From: Schoenoplectus triqueter
Lineage: Eukaryota > Streptophyta > Magnoliopsida > Poales > Cyperaceae
Length of the DNA stretch: 64,000 nt
NCBI GenBank assembly: GCA_964058805.1
Contig: CAXKVV010000013.1
Span: forward strand, 682,001 to 746,000
Reading direction: 5' to 3'
Within the stretch, counting starts at the first letter, position 1; every line of letters begins with the position of its first letter. The notes below the pieces were generated by a model that worked only from the letters and a program-made list of their open reading frames with translations, searched no databases and was not told the origin of the DNA. Shown here one piece after another: positions 49,396 to 61,105 of this stretch. The position numbers were made by a program, and so were the translations under genes.

Positions 49396-49814
49396 TTAAA
49401 TATAGCAATAAACTAACATTGATGATAACAAAAAAAAAGAGCTAGCAACAATCTTTCTAATTAGGTCTACAATGGCTTTCTCCTCTTTGATCAGTTCTCT
49501 CCAACTGAGAAGTTCGATAGATTGGTTCCATTGATCTTGAACAAGGCCTTCTCTCTTCCAAGATCGGTCAGAGTCGATCGAGGGAAGGAAAAAGAAGTTT
49601 GGTTCTAGTTTTGAGTTCGTTGATGGAACCAAAGGTATTTTATCCCATTTTTGGGTAGTGAACTAGGAGGTAGAATTCATAAACTGATACTAGTGGAAGA
49701 ACAAGGATAAAGTCGGACTTTGAAAAAGGGGCATTATAAAAAATGGTTCAATAGTCTTGAAAAAGTTCCTCTAAGAAATATAGATGACATCACATGACTT
49801 CGGTAAGTTGGCTT
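49396..49814 (-). pseudogene. Unrecognised ORF, downstream part, split by solo LTR
   Basis: The minus strand keeps one reading frame from 49814 down to a stop near 49396, interrupted by three stops. The open end piece (49632-49396, 78 codons) contains PSIDSDRSWKREGLVQDQ and an Arg/Glu-rich helix. With the solo LTR and one GGGGC copy removed, this frame is continuous with the ORF at 56600-56251. I do not recognise the protein. Confidence 0.5.
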
Positions 49815-49819
49815 GGGGC
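49815..49819. other. Target-site duplication GGGGC, left
   Basis: GGGGC directly precedes the TGTTTACCC start of the LTR and recurs exactly after its CA end at 56246-56250. Confidence 0.85.
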
Positions 49820-51129
49820 TGTTTACCCTTGAAAAATCTCAAGGATAGAATAGCTGAATAATCCGGAATAAGTAAGAGACAGGAAAGGAGTGAGGACCAC
49901 TAGTCAGAAGAGGTCGCTGCCAAATTCTGGAGCAATTTTATTTGTCCCGCAAGGAAATCCTAGGCATAAAACAAAGGGTATAAATACCCCACCATCTGCT
50001 ATCCACTCGGCATGAGTGACAGCCGAGAAACTCAAGAGAGAAGGGAGATATATCGGGTGTCACCATGTGATCATACTTTTTCTGACAAGTGGGACCCACC
50101 TGTCAGTCCCTCATGAGTAGTTTCAACGGTCTGAACCTAGTTTATCCGCTCAATCTAACCAAGCTGGAACAATGATTAAGTATTAATCTCACATGAAAAT
50201 TCTAGACAAAAGGCTGACTGTATAAGTACCATGTCGCCTCCTATTCATTTGAAATGAATGACTCTCAAAAGATCCAAAAGGAGGAACTCTCCTGATGGGT
50301 CATCCATTTGAACCATTTTCACTGACAGGTGGATCCCACACCTCAGTGATGGACATGAAGAAAGTCAAGATCAAACCCTAGATATTGATCTTCAAAGCAA
50401 ACCTTGAGAGCTGAATCAAAACAATCCCTATACAACAAGGAGCTGTGTCAATGCCAAACCAGTATTTTGATACAACCAATCACAAGAAGTCTCAATGTTA
50501 TTTTGCTTTCAAGGCTGACCAGGTGCCAAAGCTGTGAGCAACCACCTGATCATACCATGATTTGTGCCAATTGATGATAAGTAATCATCCTTTGACCAGA
50601 TCACCTTCATAAGAATGGATTGAAAGGCAATTTCACAAGCTGTGAGCAACCATCTGATCTAGTCTAGATTTGTACCGATTGTTCACAAGTAATCAGCTTT
50701 TGATCAAATCAAACCCTAATGAACATCAATACAAGTCTAATTGGTATTTAATTGGGGGGAGTTTCTGCAAAGAGAATTTATTTGGCACAGACAATGAGCT
50801 ACAACTGAGAAATGAGGATTTTATCTAAAAGAAAACAGGGCTTTCTTGACAAATAAAATTTTAATGCAAGGAGATAGGGGCAAAAATAAAATTAAAAATT
50901 ACAGGACTTATCACCATGAATTTAAGGATTTTTGGTGAAAATTTTATGATTTTTAGATAAGTGGAGCTATTAAAATAAATTCAGAGAAGATAAAACAGAT
51001 TAAATAGGCAGATCAAAGGGCTGAGATTTGATCAAGGCTTCTCTGGATACAACTTGGGGACATAACACACTCTGGGTACAACTTGGGGACCCAAAGGAGC
51101 TCCTAGCATAATAACCACCTCACCCAACT

Positions 51130-51640
51130 TTTGCCACGTGGCAGCCCCTGATTGAGCCACCTCAATAGCTAGGTGCCACATGGTACCCTCCCATTGGTCC
51201 ATATCAGCAAGTGGGCCCCACCTAGGCACAACTCACCTGACAAGTGGGCCCCATCTCAGTGCCACGTGGCAGTCAACTAGTGGTCCACCTCACCCAAGTC
51301 TATGCCACATGGCACAACCATAGAAGGCCACCTCACTAAGCTGATGCCACATGGCACAGCCACAGCAACCCACATCAGCAGTGAGTCAAACCCCAGCGGA
51401 CACATGGCAGCACGGCATGAAGCCACCTCAGCCCCCAACTTGCCACATGTCAGCTCCCTATTGGACCACATCACCCATGTGGGCCCCACCATGACACAAG
51501 TTACCTGACAAGTGGGTCCCACCATAGTGTCACGTGCCAGATAGCCAGTGGTCCACATTAGCCAGTTCCTATCATATGGCACAACCACAGAAAGCCACTT
51601 CAACATGCCTATGCCACATGATATTATACTACATGGCCAC
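51130..51640 (+). promoter_or_regulatory. CACGTG/CACATG palindrome cluster (right LTR)
   Basis: About ten copies of TGCCACRTGGCA-type palindromes lie here, for example GCCACGTGGCA at about 51134 and 51262, and GCCACATGGCA at about 51303 and 51346. GTGGGCCCCACC palindromes (51211, 51480) alternate with them. The cluster is denser than in the left LTR. Confidence 0.5.
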
Positions 51641-52814
51641 CTCAGTAACTATTAACAAGATCATTAATACTAAGAAGAGGGTACTTAATCTAACAGCCAA
51701 TCACAATATGCCAACTTAGCTCAATTTGTCCTAGTATGTACACTAATCAATTACTGTAAAACTAGACTCAGTAACCTTATAAGTGGGGTCCACTAGTCAG
51801 ATCTATGAGTCTGTGATGCATGAATAACTGGCAAGCCAAGTCTACACAGAAACATCAACTGAAATTTAAATAAGAGAAAGAAGAGTGTATGCACCGGGCG
51901 CCTGTATGTTCTCTCTCTGCATTCTTTTTTTCCTCTTCTTTGGTGCATGAACACCGGATGCAGGCATGCTTGTGGACGCTCCCTCCCTCTTCTCTCTTCT
52001 TCTCTTCTTCTTCCCGATAGCTGAGATTGTTGATGGCGCCATCAATGGAGATCAAGCAAAGGGCTTCACTTAGAGTTAATTGCTTCTAGCCTTGGCTGCA
52101 TTATACAAAGGAAAGAAGTTGTATGAAATTAAAATTTTGAAATAATGCAGTGTAGAGAAGGATATGACAGAAAGAAATACCCCGAGTCAAAACTTTGAAC
52201 TTGTAAATTAAGGCTTGAAACTTGCAATTAATGGCTGAGATAGCTTGCTAGATCCAAGGCGATGATGTTAGAGCAAGAGTTGAGAAGAGTTGAATGCTGG
52301 AGATAGAAGATGTACCAAGTCACCCTTCGGCTTGAGAACTAGCTGATCAAACACTGTGCTAGAGCTAACAAATCAACAGAGAGAGTGTATAAGGAGTTGC
52401 CTAACACTGAGTTGATGATGTTGAAGCTCTGAGATAGAAGGAACAAGCAAGGAATCGAGGTGAAAGATTAAGACTTGATAATAGGCTTGCAAAGAGTAAT
52501 AAATACAAATCTGATCGATTGCTGTAAAATTGATCTAGAGGAGTATTCAAGCAGTTTATAAAGGGGTGGATGGAAGTCTAGAAAGGTCTAGAAGAGGCTA
52601 GAAGAGCCTGAAGAGGTGTGGAGGCCGATCAATGGCATATCAGTAAATAAATAAAAAAAAAATATAACTGCCTCTAGACAGTTACACATGGCCCTAGCAA
52701 CTAGAGACTTGGTTCAGTGAACCATAAAGCACAGAAGAAGTAGCTTGAATGAGTGATAGAATAAACCAAGTGCAAGTGGATTGTGAAGTCAAATTCGGTC
52801 AAACCAACTCAACC

Positions 52815-52823
52815 CCTATATAA
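52815..52823 (+). promoter_or_regulatory. Putative TATA box (right LTR)
   Basis: CTATATAAA at the position equivalent to 1975-1983 of the left LTR. Confidence 0.5.
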
Positions 52824-54189
52824 ATCTCAATTGGCATGAGACAAAAAAAAAAGAAGCATTAGCATAGTACTCACAATATCTTTGTATTACTCAAGAATCT
52901 TAGAGAGCAAGAAAGGAGCCTATACAACTAAGTGATCTCGGTAAGTACTTGAGAACTTAGTATACATTCAACCTCCTCCACCATTAGTAGTCAATTGAAG
53001 GGCTTGAGGCTACAAGAGAAGAAGAGAGGTGATTAATTCAAGAAAAGCTGTAAGCTTGAGATATAATTGTACTCAATTTTGAACAATTCAAGAATTCTTG
53101 GTACTGTTGCTGGCATTTTCATAATTTCCCTTTTCAATTCAGTTAAATTTCTCAATTTTCTTGATTGAATCTCTTCTTTGAACTGTCGCCTTGCTATCCA
53201 GGTTCTTTCTATTCTATTTTCTTGCTTCTTTCTTGATTAATCGAGTGATTAAGAAACTGAATCGATTTGTCAGAAAAGCTAGTCGAAGACCGAGTGATCT
53301 TCTATCTCTAAATCACAGTAATTGGCTAATCGAAGGTAACTTACCTCTTAGTCTCTGTGTTTCTAAGCAATTGCTTCAAGAATTTGACTTTGAATCAAGT
53401 AATTAATCAAAATTCTGAAGTTAATCGCTGGAACTCGAAACCAGTAATGCAATTGTGCTTGCAAACACTCTAATTGATTATGCTACATGTTTTGATTGAA
53501 GCGCATTCCATAGGCGACGAGTTCTGCATCAACAAAATCAAGTAAATCTTGACAATTGATTAGAAACACCGAGTACAGTACTAAATTAGTAATCGGTACC
53601 AATTGTAATTGTTGTCTCGTTGCAATTCAAGCAAAACAAAGATAATTATAATAAGTGAATCATTCATTGTGTCGACTGAGACTTAGAATCGTGTAAATAA
53701 ATAAATAAATTGCAAGAAATCACTATCGAATTGATTTAATTTGACTGAAGAACTTATTCGATACTGAAACGGTACAAGTCAGTTAATTGAACACGGTGGC
53801 GCCGGTGATCCACCGCCTTGATGCACAATCAGAAGGTATAGTCAGATTTTTCATATTAAGGCGACGCTAGCCATGGTGGATGATCTCCGATCAGGCCACT
53901 GAAGCTCTAGGAACGCATACGCAGCACGTATCTTGACGCAAGAGAGAGAGACGGAAGAGAAAAGTCTCCAACACTAATCTCAGAGGATCACACGAATCCC
54001 AGGGCAGATCTAAAGGATCTGGGCTATTAAGTGTTTAGAAAATTAAAGCAAGATCCAATATGGACCTTTGATCCACTCAGTGTAAATCTCAACTAAATCT
54101 AAGCGGCCCAAGTACAATTGAACATTTAAATAAGACTCTGCACTAATCTTAGAACAATCTAGAAGCCCAGATTAAATATAACATTTTCA

Positions 54190-54590
54190 GGAATCGTTAT
54201 CATGATTCTTGAATCGTTATATGATTCATTTAAGTGTGAAATGCTTTTTTCAAAATGTTGACAAAAATTTGACCATGCTCTGACAAGTCAACACACTCTA
54301 AAGAATCGTCATAATGATTCCTTCAATTGTTAGATGATTCACCAAATCGTTGAATGATTTACAAAGCGTGGGCAACGCTCTGACCATACTCTGACAAGTC
54401 AACATGCTCTAAGGAATCATTGTAATGATTTCTTAAAACGTTATACGATTCATCATATCGTTGTAACGCTTTACAAGACATTGGCAATATTTTGACCTCT
54501 GTTGACCATCTCTGACAAGTCTACCATTTTCAGGAAACGTTATAATGATATCTTGAATCGTCATAACGATTGATAAGGTAGTGACATATT
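54190..54590. repeat. GAATCGTTAT inverted-repeat array (right LTR)
   Basis: Four units of about 110-120 bp start near 54190, 54300, 54412 and 54530. Each has one or two short inverted repeats such as GAATCGTTATCATGATTC, followed by CTCTGACAAGTCAACA. The left LTR has an unrelated AT-rich array here. Confidence 0.75.
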
Positions 54591-55002
54591 TTTATCAATT
54601 GCTGATGAGTCATCACAATATGGCAGTTTTTGAACTAGTTTGTCTAGAAGCTCGCCCACTATTAAACATGTCTCAATGTTAAACTAGCCAAGAGCCCTGA
54701 GTTTAATGTTGTGTACAAGTTAACTCTGAATCTATGAGTCAGCCTGATGCTCGGGACTCATGATTTAGTAGTGATCAAATATATTCACATAAAAGGGTGT
54801 GAAGTAACACAGTGATTTTTGCACAAGTAATGCAACATCCAGAACAGTCAGGCGAGACAAGAACATCTTGACGCCCGTCGAAGAATGACCAAGACTATGA
54901 TATTGGCACAAGCAAAAGAACATCACGATGTCCAAGGAGGTGATATCATGATGACTCTGTGTCATGAACAAGTAATTCATGACCAATCAAGCTAGTAAGA
55001 TC

Positions 55003-55944
55003 AAACTAATCCGTTGATAAGTTTGTCTTCTAGTCCATAGGATCGAATCGTTCTGTAGTAGATTCATCCTCGAACAATGGAATGAACCGTTCTGTAGTAG
55101 ATTCATCCTCGAACAATGGAATGAACCGTTCGTAATAGGTTCTTTCACTAACACACACCTCAATGTCAAGCTGGCTCAGCGCTTCAGGTTTGACTTTGTG
55201 TGCAGTTGTGTTCCTAGATTTATGAATCCGCTTAGTGCCTGGAATCCATGATCTAGAAGATCAGAGAGAAGTATCATGTGGGCCATATCCGCCCTTCTCC
55301 TGATTCACCAACCTCAAGATCAACCGGCTAAGTGTTTCGAGTTGTATTTTGTGTGATTGGTCATTGACTAGCAAAGATTGAACTGATCTTTAATAGGTTT
55401 GTCTTCTAGATCAATTAAGTTTGAGTCGATCTGTTAGTAGACTCACCTTCCATCCCTCCGTAGAGATTGATCTGATCTATTAGTAAGGTCATCTCTCAAA
55501 GCGGTAAAGATTGAACTGATCTGTAGTAAGTTCATCTTTCTCTATCACAAAATGAACTGATATGTTAGTAAGTTCATATGTACCTATCATCAATCAACGA
55601 ATTGATCTGTAGTAAGTTCGTCTATCCCCACTCCACGTAGGTTGAATCGATCTGTTAGTAGATTCAATTTACACTATATCTGTATCCGTGAACTGATCTG
55701 TAGTAAGTTCACTTGTATCATTTTTACCTACTTTCATGAACTGATCTGTAGTAAGTTCATCTGTATCTTTACTTCTAAATCCCAAACTGAACTGTTGGTA
55801 AGTTCGTCTGTCAACACTCTATGTAGGTTGAATCGATCTGTTTGTAGATTCAATTTACACTACATCCTAAAGATATAACTGATCTATTAGTAAGTTCATC
55901 TTCTGTCATTCCTGCCTCACTGGACTGATTTGATTATAAGTCCA
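55003..55944 (+). repeat. Stem-loop array with covarying arms (right LTR)
   Basis: About fifteen inverted repeats are spaced mostly 40-50 bp apart. Examples: GAATC..GATTC 55045-55065, GAACC..GGTTC 55123-55142, GAGTC..GACTC 55423-55444, GAACT..AGTTC 55513-55533, TTGAATC..GATTCAA 55642-55667, GTGAACT..AGTTCAC 55688-55712, TGGACT..AGTCCA 55921-55944. The loop is GATCTGTAGTA or a close variant. The arms change in a compensating way between units. Confidence 0.8.
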
Positions 55945-56245
55945 GGGTGTTTCGTGGTGACCTTGATCACAGAAGCACGTGACCGCTTGACCATCGTTTA
56001 ACTGTAACAGTTGTTTCCCCCTTTTAAAGATCAAGAGGTGCCTCGAGGTTAACAGCCCAAGGTAATTAACGGTGGGGGTTTGCGCCCATCGAAATCTACA
56101 AGAACTCACAATCACTAAAACCCCCTAAATATATATTCAAATTGGTCTAAACGGTAGAATTAATCGTCGTTAAACAAATACACGCTTAAGAGGGATCTCT
56201 GTGTCATTCTTCCACCGATGCGGAGTGCGTAAAAAAGGTTGCACA

Positions 56246-56250
56246 GGGGC
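56246..56250. other. Target-site duplication GGGGC, right
   Basis: Exact copy of 49815-49819 immediately after the LTR end. Confidence 0.85.
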
Positions 56251-56600
56251 AATTCGAAGCGTGATAAGTACTTCCACGATGAACTTACTAAAGAGAAATT
56301 GTATGTCCTACCTTCCGAATAGCTATAAAATCTCATTCTCTTATTAGTAAAATAGATCTGGTTGGTTGAGTAGGGAGTAACGAGGCGACCACTGACCCCG
56401 AAATTTTCTTTTAGTTTAAACTTCCTCTTTTTATCACGAAGTTTAGGGTTTGGCTCAATTTGGTTCACAACTTTAGGGGGAACAATGTAAGTTTTTTGTA
56501 ATAGCTTCTTGATAAGACACTTTAAAGTCCTCCCTTTGTGAAAACAATAAGTTGATCGACTTTTCAGACCCGAGGACAATATGAGGGTCTCCGTCGTCAA
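56251..56600 (-). pseudogene. Unrecognised ORF, upstream part, split by solo LTR
   Basis: An open frame from ATG at 56600 runs about 116 codons before entering the LTR. It is rich in Lys, Arg, Ser and Tyr (for example KLRDKKRKFKLKENFG and SYSEGRTYNFSLVSS). No family is recognised. It continues in frame at 49814 once the LTR and one GGGGC are set aside, which supports its having been coding before the insertion. It could belong to an older element or a host gene. Confidence 0.45.
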
Positions 56601-59600
56601 CTACTACCCTTTAAGAAGAAGAAGCTATGGTTCTCTCCTTCTCTTTTCCTTTTGCCGCTTGTGTCGCACCGATCTCGGCAGGAGTTGGATCTTATTTTTT
56701 CAAAGATATATCTCTGAAAAAATTTACATGACGCAAAGTAGATGTATAAGAAATTAAGGAGATGCTCTCGGAGCTATCCTCAGCTACTAGCCTATCCTAG
56801 AAAAACCCAAGTATAGAAATATAAATTAAAAAAGGAAAGCAGAGATTGTTGGAGATAAAAATATGAGGACGATAATATTTATCTTTATAGTTCAATGCCA
56901 AACACATCTACAAAAAGGGACAATTTTTTTTATAAAAAAAGTTGAAAGTCAATTTCTCAAATTATATATATATATATATTTATAAAAAAAATTATTCACA
57001 TTTCTTACGACATTTCATACAGAAGGCAACATGAACCATGCATATCAATCTTTTTATTAATTGTAAAAAATAAAATAAAAATCTAATAGGTTGAGTAAAT
57101 CAAAGCAGACGCGAATTTCATGCCCCTTCGTGTCAATTATTACCGTTAATTGCTAGGTGCTAAATTAATTGCATTGCACGGTAAATCTGACACTGTATGA
57201 AAAATTCAAGTCATTTAGGACAATCGATCAGACCTAAATTTAATTCCATTAACGCACAACTCTAAACTAATAAGTTGAGCAAATTTGGTATATTTTGAGT
57301 TGAACTTGAACTCGACAAGGCGCAACCTGACTTGTGAGCTGCTGTGATAAGAATATCTGACCTGATTAATTAGCTTATCAATCGTATGGACGTGTCAGGT
57401 ATGCTACCTAAATGATTTGACTTGAGAATACTCAAATTCGAGGCAATTACGTAACACAAATTTTCAATAATAATAATAATAATAAAAATGATGATGATGA
57501 TGATGATGGTGATAATATAAAAAAGATCAAATCAAAATAATTTTAGACCATTCAATTTTAAATATCCAATGATTAAGATATTTTTTACTGTAACCAGAAA
57601 ATAGAATTTGGTAATATTACTGTTGATCAGTAAATTAATGACACTCCATCCATTTGATAATAAATTATCCCTAAATACAAAACTTGAAAGAATCCTATCT
57701 GAACTGCTGATCAGCCTGAGCAACAACATCCGATTGTATAATTTTTTTGTCTCTCAACTTCTTTGCGCTTCTTCATTCATTCTCTTTTTTTTTCTTCTGA
57801 TTTTCTTACATTATATGATTTATTATTCAAGTTAAATGACTAATTATTCAATTTAAGATTGTTACTATTCTAGTTAAGAGTTTCGTGTATTATTTTTTAA
57901 CATATTGATATTATTATTTAATTTATTAACTTAATCATTTAAATTGAGAGTACTAGTATGTTTTTTCTTTATCAATTTTTTTATACTTAATACATTATAA
58001 ATAATTAAAAACAGTTTTATTATCTATTTAGATTTTGAGTAATAAGAAAATTTGCAATTCATTTAATGTCTGCAAGTATCATTTTTGTTTTGATTATTTG
58101 AAATAAATAAAAGATATATATTTAAAAAAATATCTCGAAAAAATGAATTTAGATATCATTATTTGATCATTTACCATTGAAAACGACTCTTCAATTATTC
58201 ATGATACGAAGTGGTGCCTGGAGAATGTAAAAGATATTAGCTGTAGAGGCGATCTTACCCAGAAAAATATGCATTTATAAGGTATAGAACTCAAAACGAT
58301 GGGCGCACGTCGTGCTTGTGGGCCTAGACGAGTGCACTTGTAGTGACAGCCTGACAGGCGTTCATGCATGTGATAACATATATTATATAGGAACTTATAA
58401 TTGTATCCCAAATTCAGTACCGTTAAATATCCCAAGTCAAATATGTTGATTACGCGCTGAAATAATTCTTAAAGATGTTTCACGTTCTGGAACATCCTGA
58501 CCGCCCTAAATTGTGATGTTTTTATACCTAATAACTTTACTCTTAATACTTAATATTATATACCTCAATAGTTAATACAAGTATTTTTTTTTCTTTCATA
58601 TCTGTCTTTATTTACCTTAATACTCATATACTTTATACCTGATTGTGAGCAAATAATATATTTTTTGAAAGGGAGACGTGATATGATGACTTGGTGAACC
58701 AGATAGCCTCGACTATGAACTCTTTATAACTAAGAACTATACTCTCAACATATTTTAATACTTATAAATTAATTAAGCCTAAATGAAAAAGTTATTGATC
58801 ACATTGAACATCAACTAATAATCGTCATATAGACAATCATCGAAGTCTTTTAATCAGATGTCTTAAGTCTTAACACTAGATAACCAAAGTCTTTAAATCG
58901 AATGTCCGAAATCTTAACACGAAAAATATGATGTCTTAAAATTTAATATTATATGTTATATTTTTGAACTTAAAATTTATATTTCGATGGTAATCATAAT
59001 ATAAGCAAATATATATACCTAAACTATAATGTCTTATAATTCATCTAACTAGTTGGAACTTCAATCAATTTCTCATTCTCTAATAAACAAAAGAAATCAA
59101 TTTATCACTAGTCATATTAACAGAACTTGATCTTTTAAATTTTAATATTTACCACCCCAAGTCTTTATATTCATCATTATAAGTCTCAATATGCAACATA
59201 ATAGACTATATTAATTCTGAACAAACATCCTAAAAATATTTTTTCTAAGTCTTAATATTTATCAATCTAAGTCTTTATATACATCTATGTAATTCTCAAT
59301 ATGCAACGTAATTCTAAATAAAATATTTTAATATATCAATCATCCGAATAAATATTAATGAACCATATAAAAATCGTTGAAAATATAAAACAAAACAAAA
59401 AATTATAACATTCTATAAACTTTAAAGTCGCTGTGATTAATAGTCATACTCCTAATAATTGCTAAAATATATCTTAATATCTATTAAATTAAATCTTTTT
59501 TATTTATATATCTATTTTTATTTGTCTATATTCTTATCTAAATATCACCACTTATAAATCTGTTCATCGTTCTATTTTTTATGTGAGAAAGTGAGCTAGT

Positions 59601-60740
59601 TTGAAGTTTTTATACTTACAGTTTAAATTCTTAGTATTTGCAGTTTGAAGTCGTAATATTTGCATTTTAAAGTTATTGTACTTACGATATGAAGTTTGTA
59701 TATTAATTATGAAAAAATTTAATAAACTAAAAAAATAATACTAAGAAATAAAGTCTTAATAAATTTTACATAAAATAATACTTTTACGTAATTTACATTT
59801 GATATAAAATCTTATAAATAAACTCCTAAAATCTAGCATTAGAAATCTGAAGTTTTAAGATCATTCATCTGATGCCTTAATAAATATTAACACAAATCTT
59901 ACTTTTAATTTTGAATAATATAATTTAAATAATATTTATCAAACACTCCTAGAGCTAAATCTCTATACCTAATTGTTCTCATCTTAAAACTTACTAATTG
60001 TTCTGATTAATAAGTCATATTTAACTTTAATGAATTTAAAATTTTATAATATTTTCTGAATATAGCTATTCTTATTATCTTAACTAATATCTTATAATTG
60101 ATAAATTTATATTTAAATTTTTTTAATATCTTAAGACCTTATAATTTATATTTATAATAAAAATAATCTCAATAAATAATAAAAATTATCTTTATATCTT
60201 ATATCATTAAGTCATAATATTATCAACAATATATAATAGATATGTAACACAAAATAATGTTTTTAGAATAATTATAATAAAAATAAGTTTAATATTTAAT
60301 AAAAATAAGTTCTAATATCTACCATAATACATCTTAATGTATCAATCAAAATATAATTTATAATTTAGTCTTAATTTTTATTATTATAAATAAATCTAAA
60401 CATATACTTTATACACGCTTCAATATTATTGTACATTTAGTGACTAAATTTTATATTAATATATCATTTAAAATATAATTTATAGTTTAGTCTAAATTTT
60501 AATTAGTACAAACAATATAGTCTTTATTTTTTTTACTCCCAAAAATTGATCTAGTTTCACTTCCTAATCAACCGAGTTTTAAAATATGAGTTTCAACACA
60601 TTCTCACAAAGAAGTGAAATAATAATCCAAACACTTAGAATATTAGAGAACTTGCTTAAATCTTCACATATTATCTTCTTGGCCTAGAGAAAATATTTGA
60701 TCAATCGATTGAGGTTCCCCAGCACTAAATCGCTCCAATC
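56601..60740. other. AT-rich DNA, no gene recognised
   Basis: No domain is seen in any frame. Microsatellites: (TA)n at about 56965-56980 and (AAT)n(ATG)n at 57467-57512. The stretch 58500-60500 is dominated by short recurring phrases such as AAGTCTTAATATT and TCTTAATA, a degenerate low-complexity repeat. Confidence 0.5.
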
Positions 60741-60744
60741 GAAT

Positions 60745-61105
60745 TTCTAACCGATATATTTTCTCCCTTCATTTCTTTCAAATTATTTATCCATTTAATG
60801 TGTAATTTAGCTTATTATTTTATTCTCGTCGCTAGTTTTCCAACGATATATAGCATGTAAGGTAACTTTTAAATATGATGGAGATACCATTGGAGTTTTG
60901 GTTCAAACGAGTCAAGTATGTAACACGTGCGAGATATTTTCTCCCTTTATTTTTTTCAAATTATTGATTTGTTTAATGTGTAATTTAGCACATTGTGTTC
61001 TTCTCATTGTTCACTTTCCAACGATATATAGCATGAATGATAACTCTCAAAGATGAGGGAGATATTATTAGAGTTTTGGTTCAAACGGGTCAAGTAAGTG
61101 ACCCG
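60745..61105. repeat. Tandem duplication of about 187 bp
   Basis: The segment from GATATATTTTCTCCCTTCAT near 60752 is repeated, diverged, from GAGATATTTTCTCCC near 60930. Shared phrases in order: TTTAATGTGTAATTTAGC, TTCCAACGATATATAGCATG, GAGTTTTGGTTCAAACG, GGTCAAGTA/AGTCAAGTA. Confidence 0.8.

Larger units (their letters stand above)
49820..56245 (+). mobile_element. Solo LTR of 6,426 bp
   Basis: It begins TGTTTACCC and ends TTGCACA (TG..CA) and is flanked by a perfect 5-bp duplication, GGGGC. No internal retroelement region adjoins either end, so recombination between two LTRs has removed it. It is related to 1-6300 but strongly diverged. Contents in order: GATCA-rich repeats, the CACGTG palindrome cluster, TATA box, U3/R, a GAATCGTTAT repeat region and the stem-loop array. 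The family is unassigned; the length is exceptional and seen mainly in Ogre/Tat-type gypsy elements. Confidence 0.85.

Noticed and set aside
51032..51719. Several ORFs in the right LTR
   Set aside because: Same palindromic cluster as in the left LTR; not conserved as protein.
55642..55878. 78-codon ORF with internal repeats
   Set aside because: It is the stem-loop array read in one frame, not a protein repeat.
55003..55944. CRISPR-like array
   Set aside because: Plant nuclear context, no identical direct repeats with unique spacers; the repeats are hairpins with variable arms.
1..56245. The two giant LTRs as ends of one 50-kb retrotransposon
   Set aside because: A host MYB gene lies between them, the right copy has its own target duplication, and the left copy lacks a primer-binding site at its inner edge.
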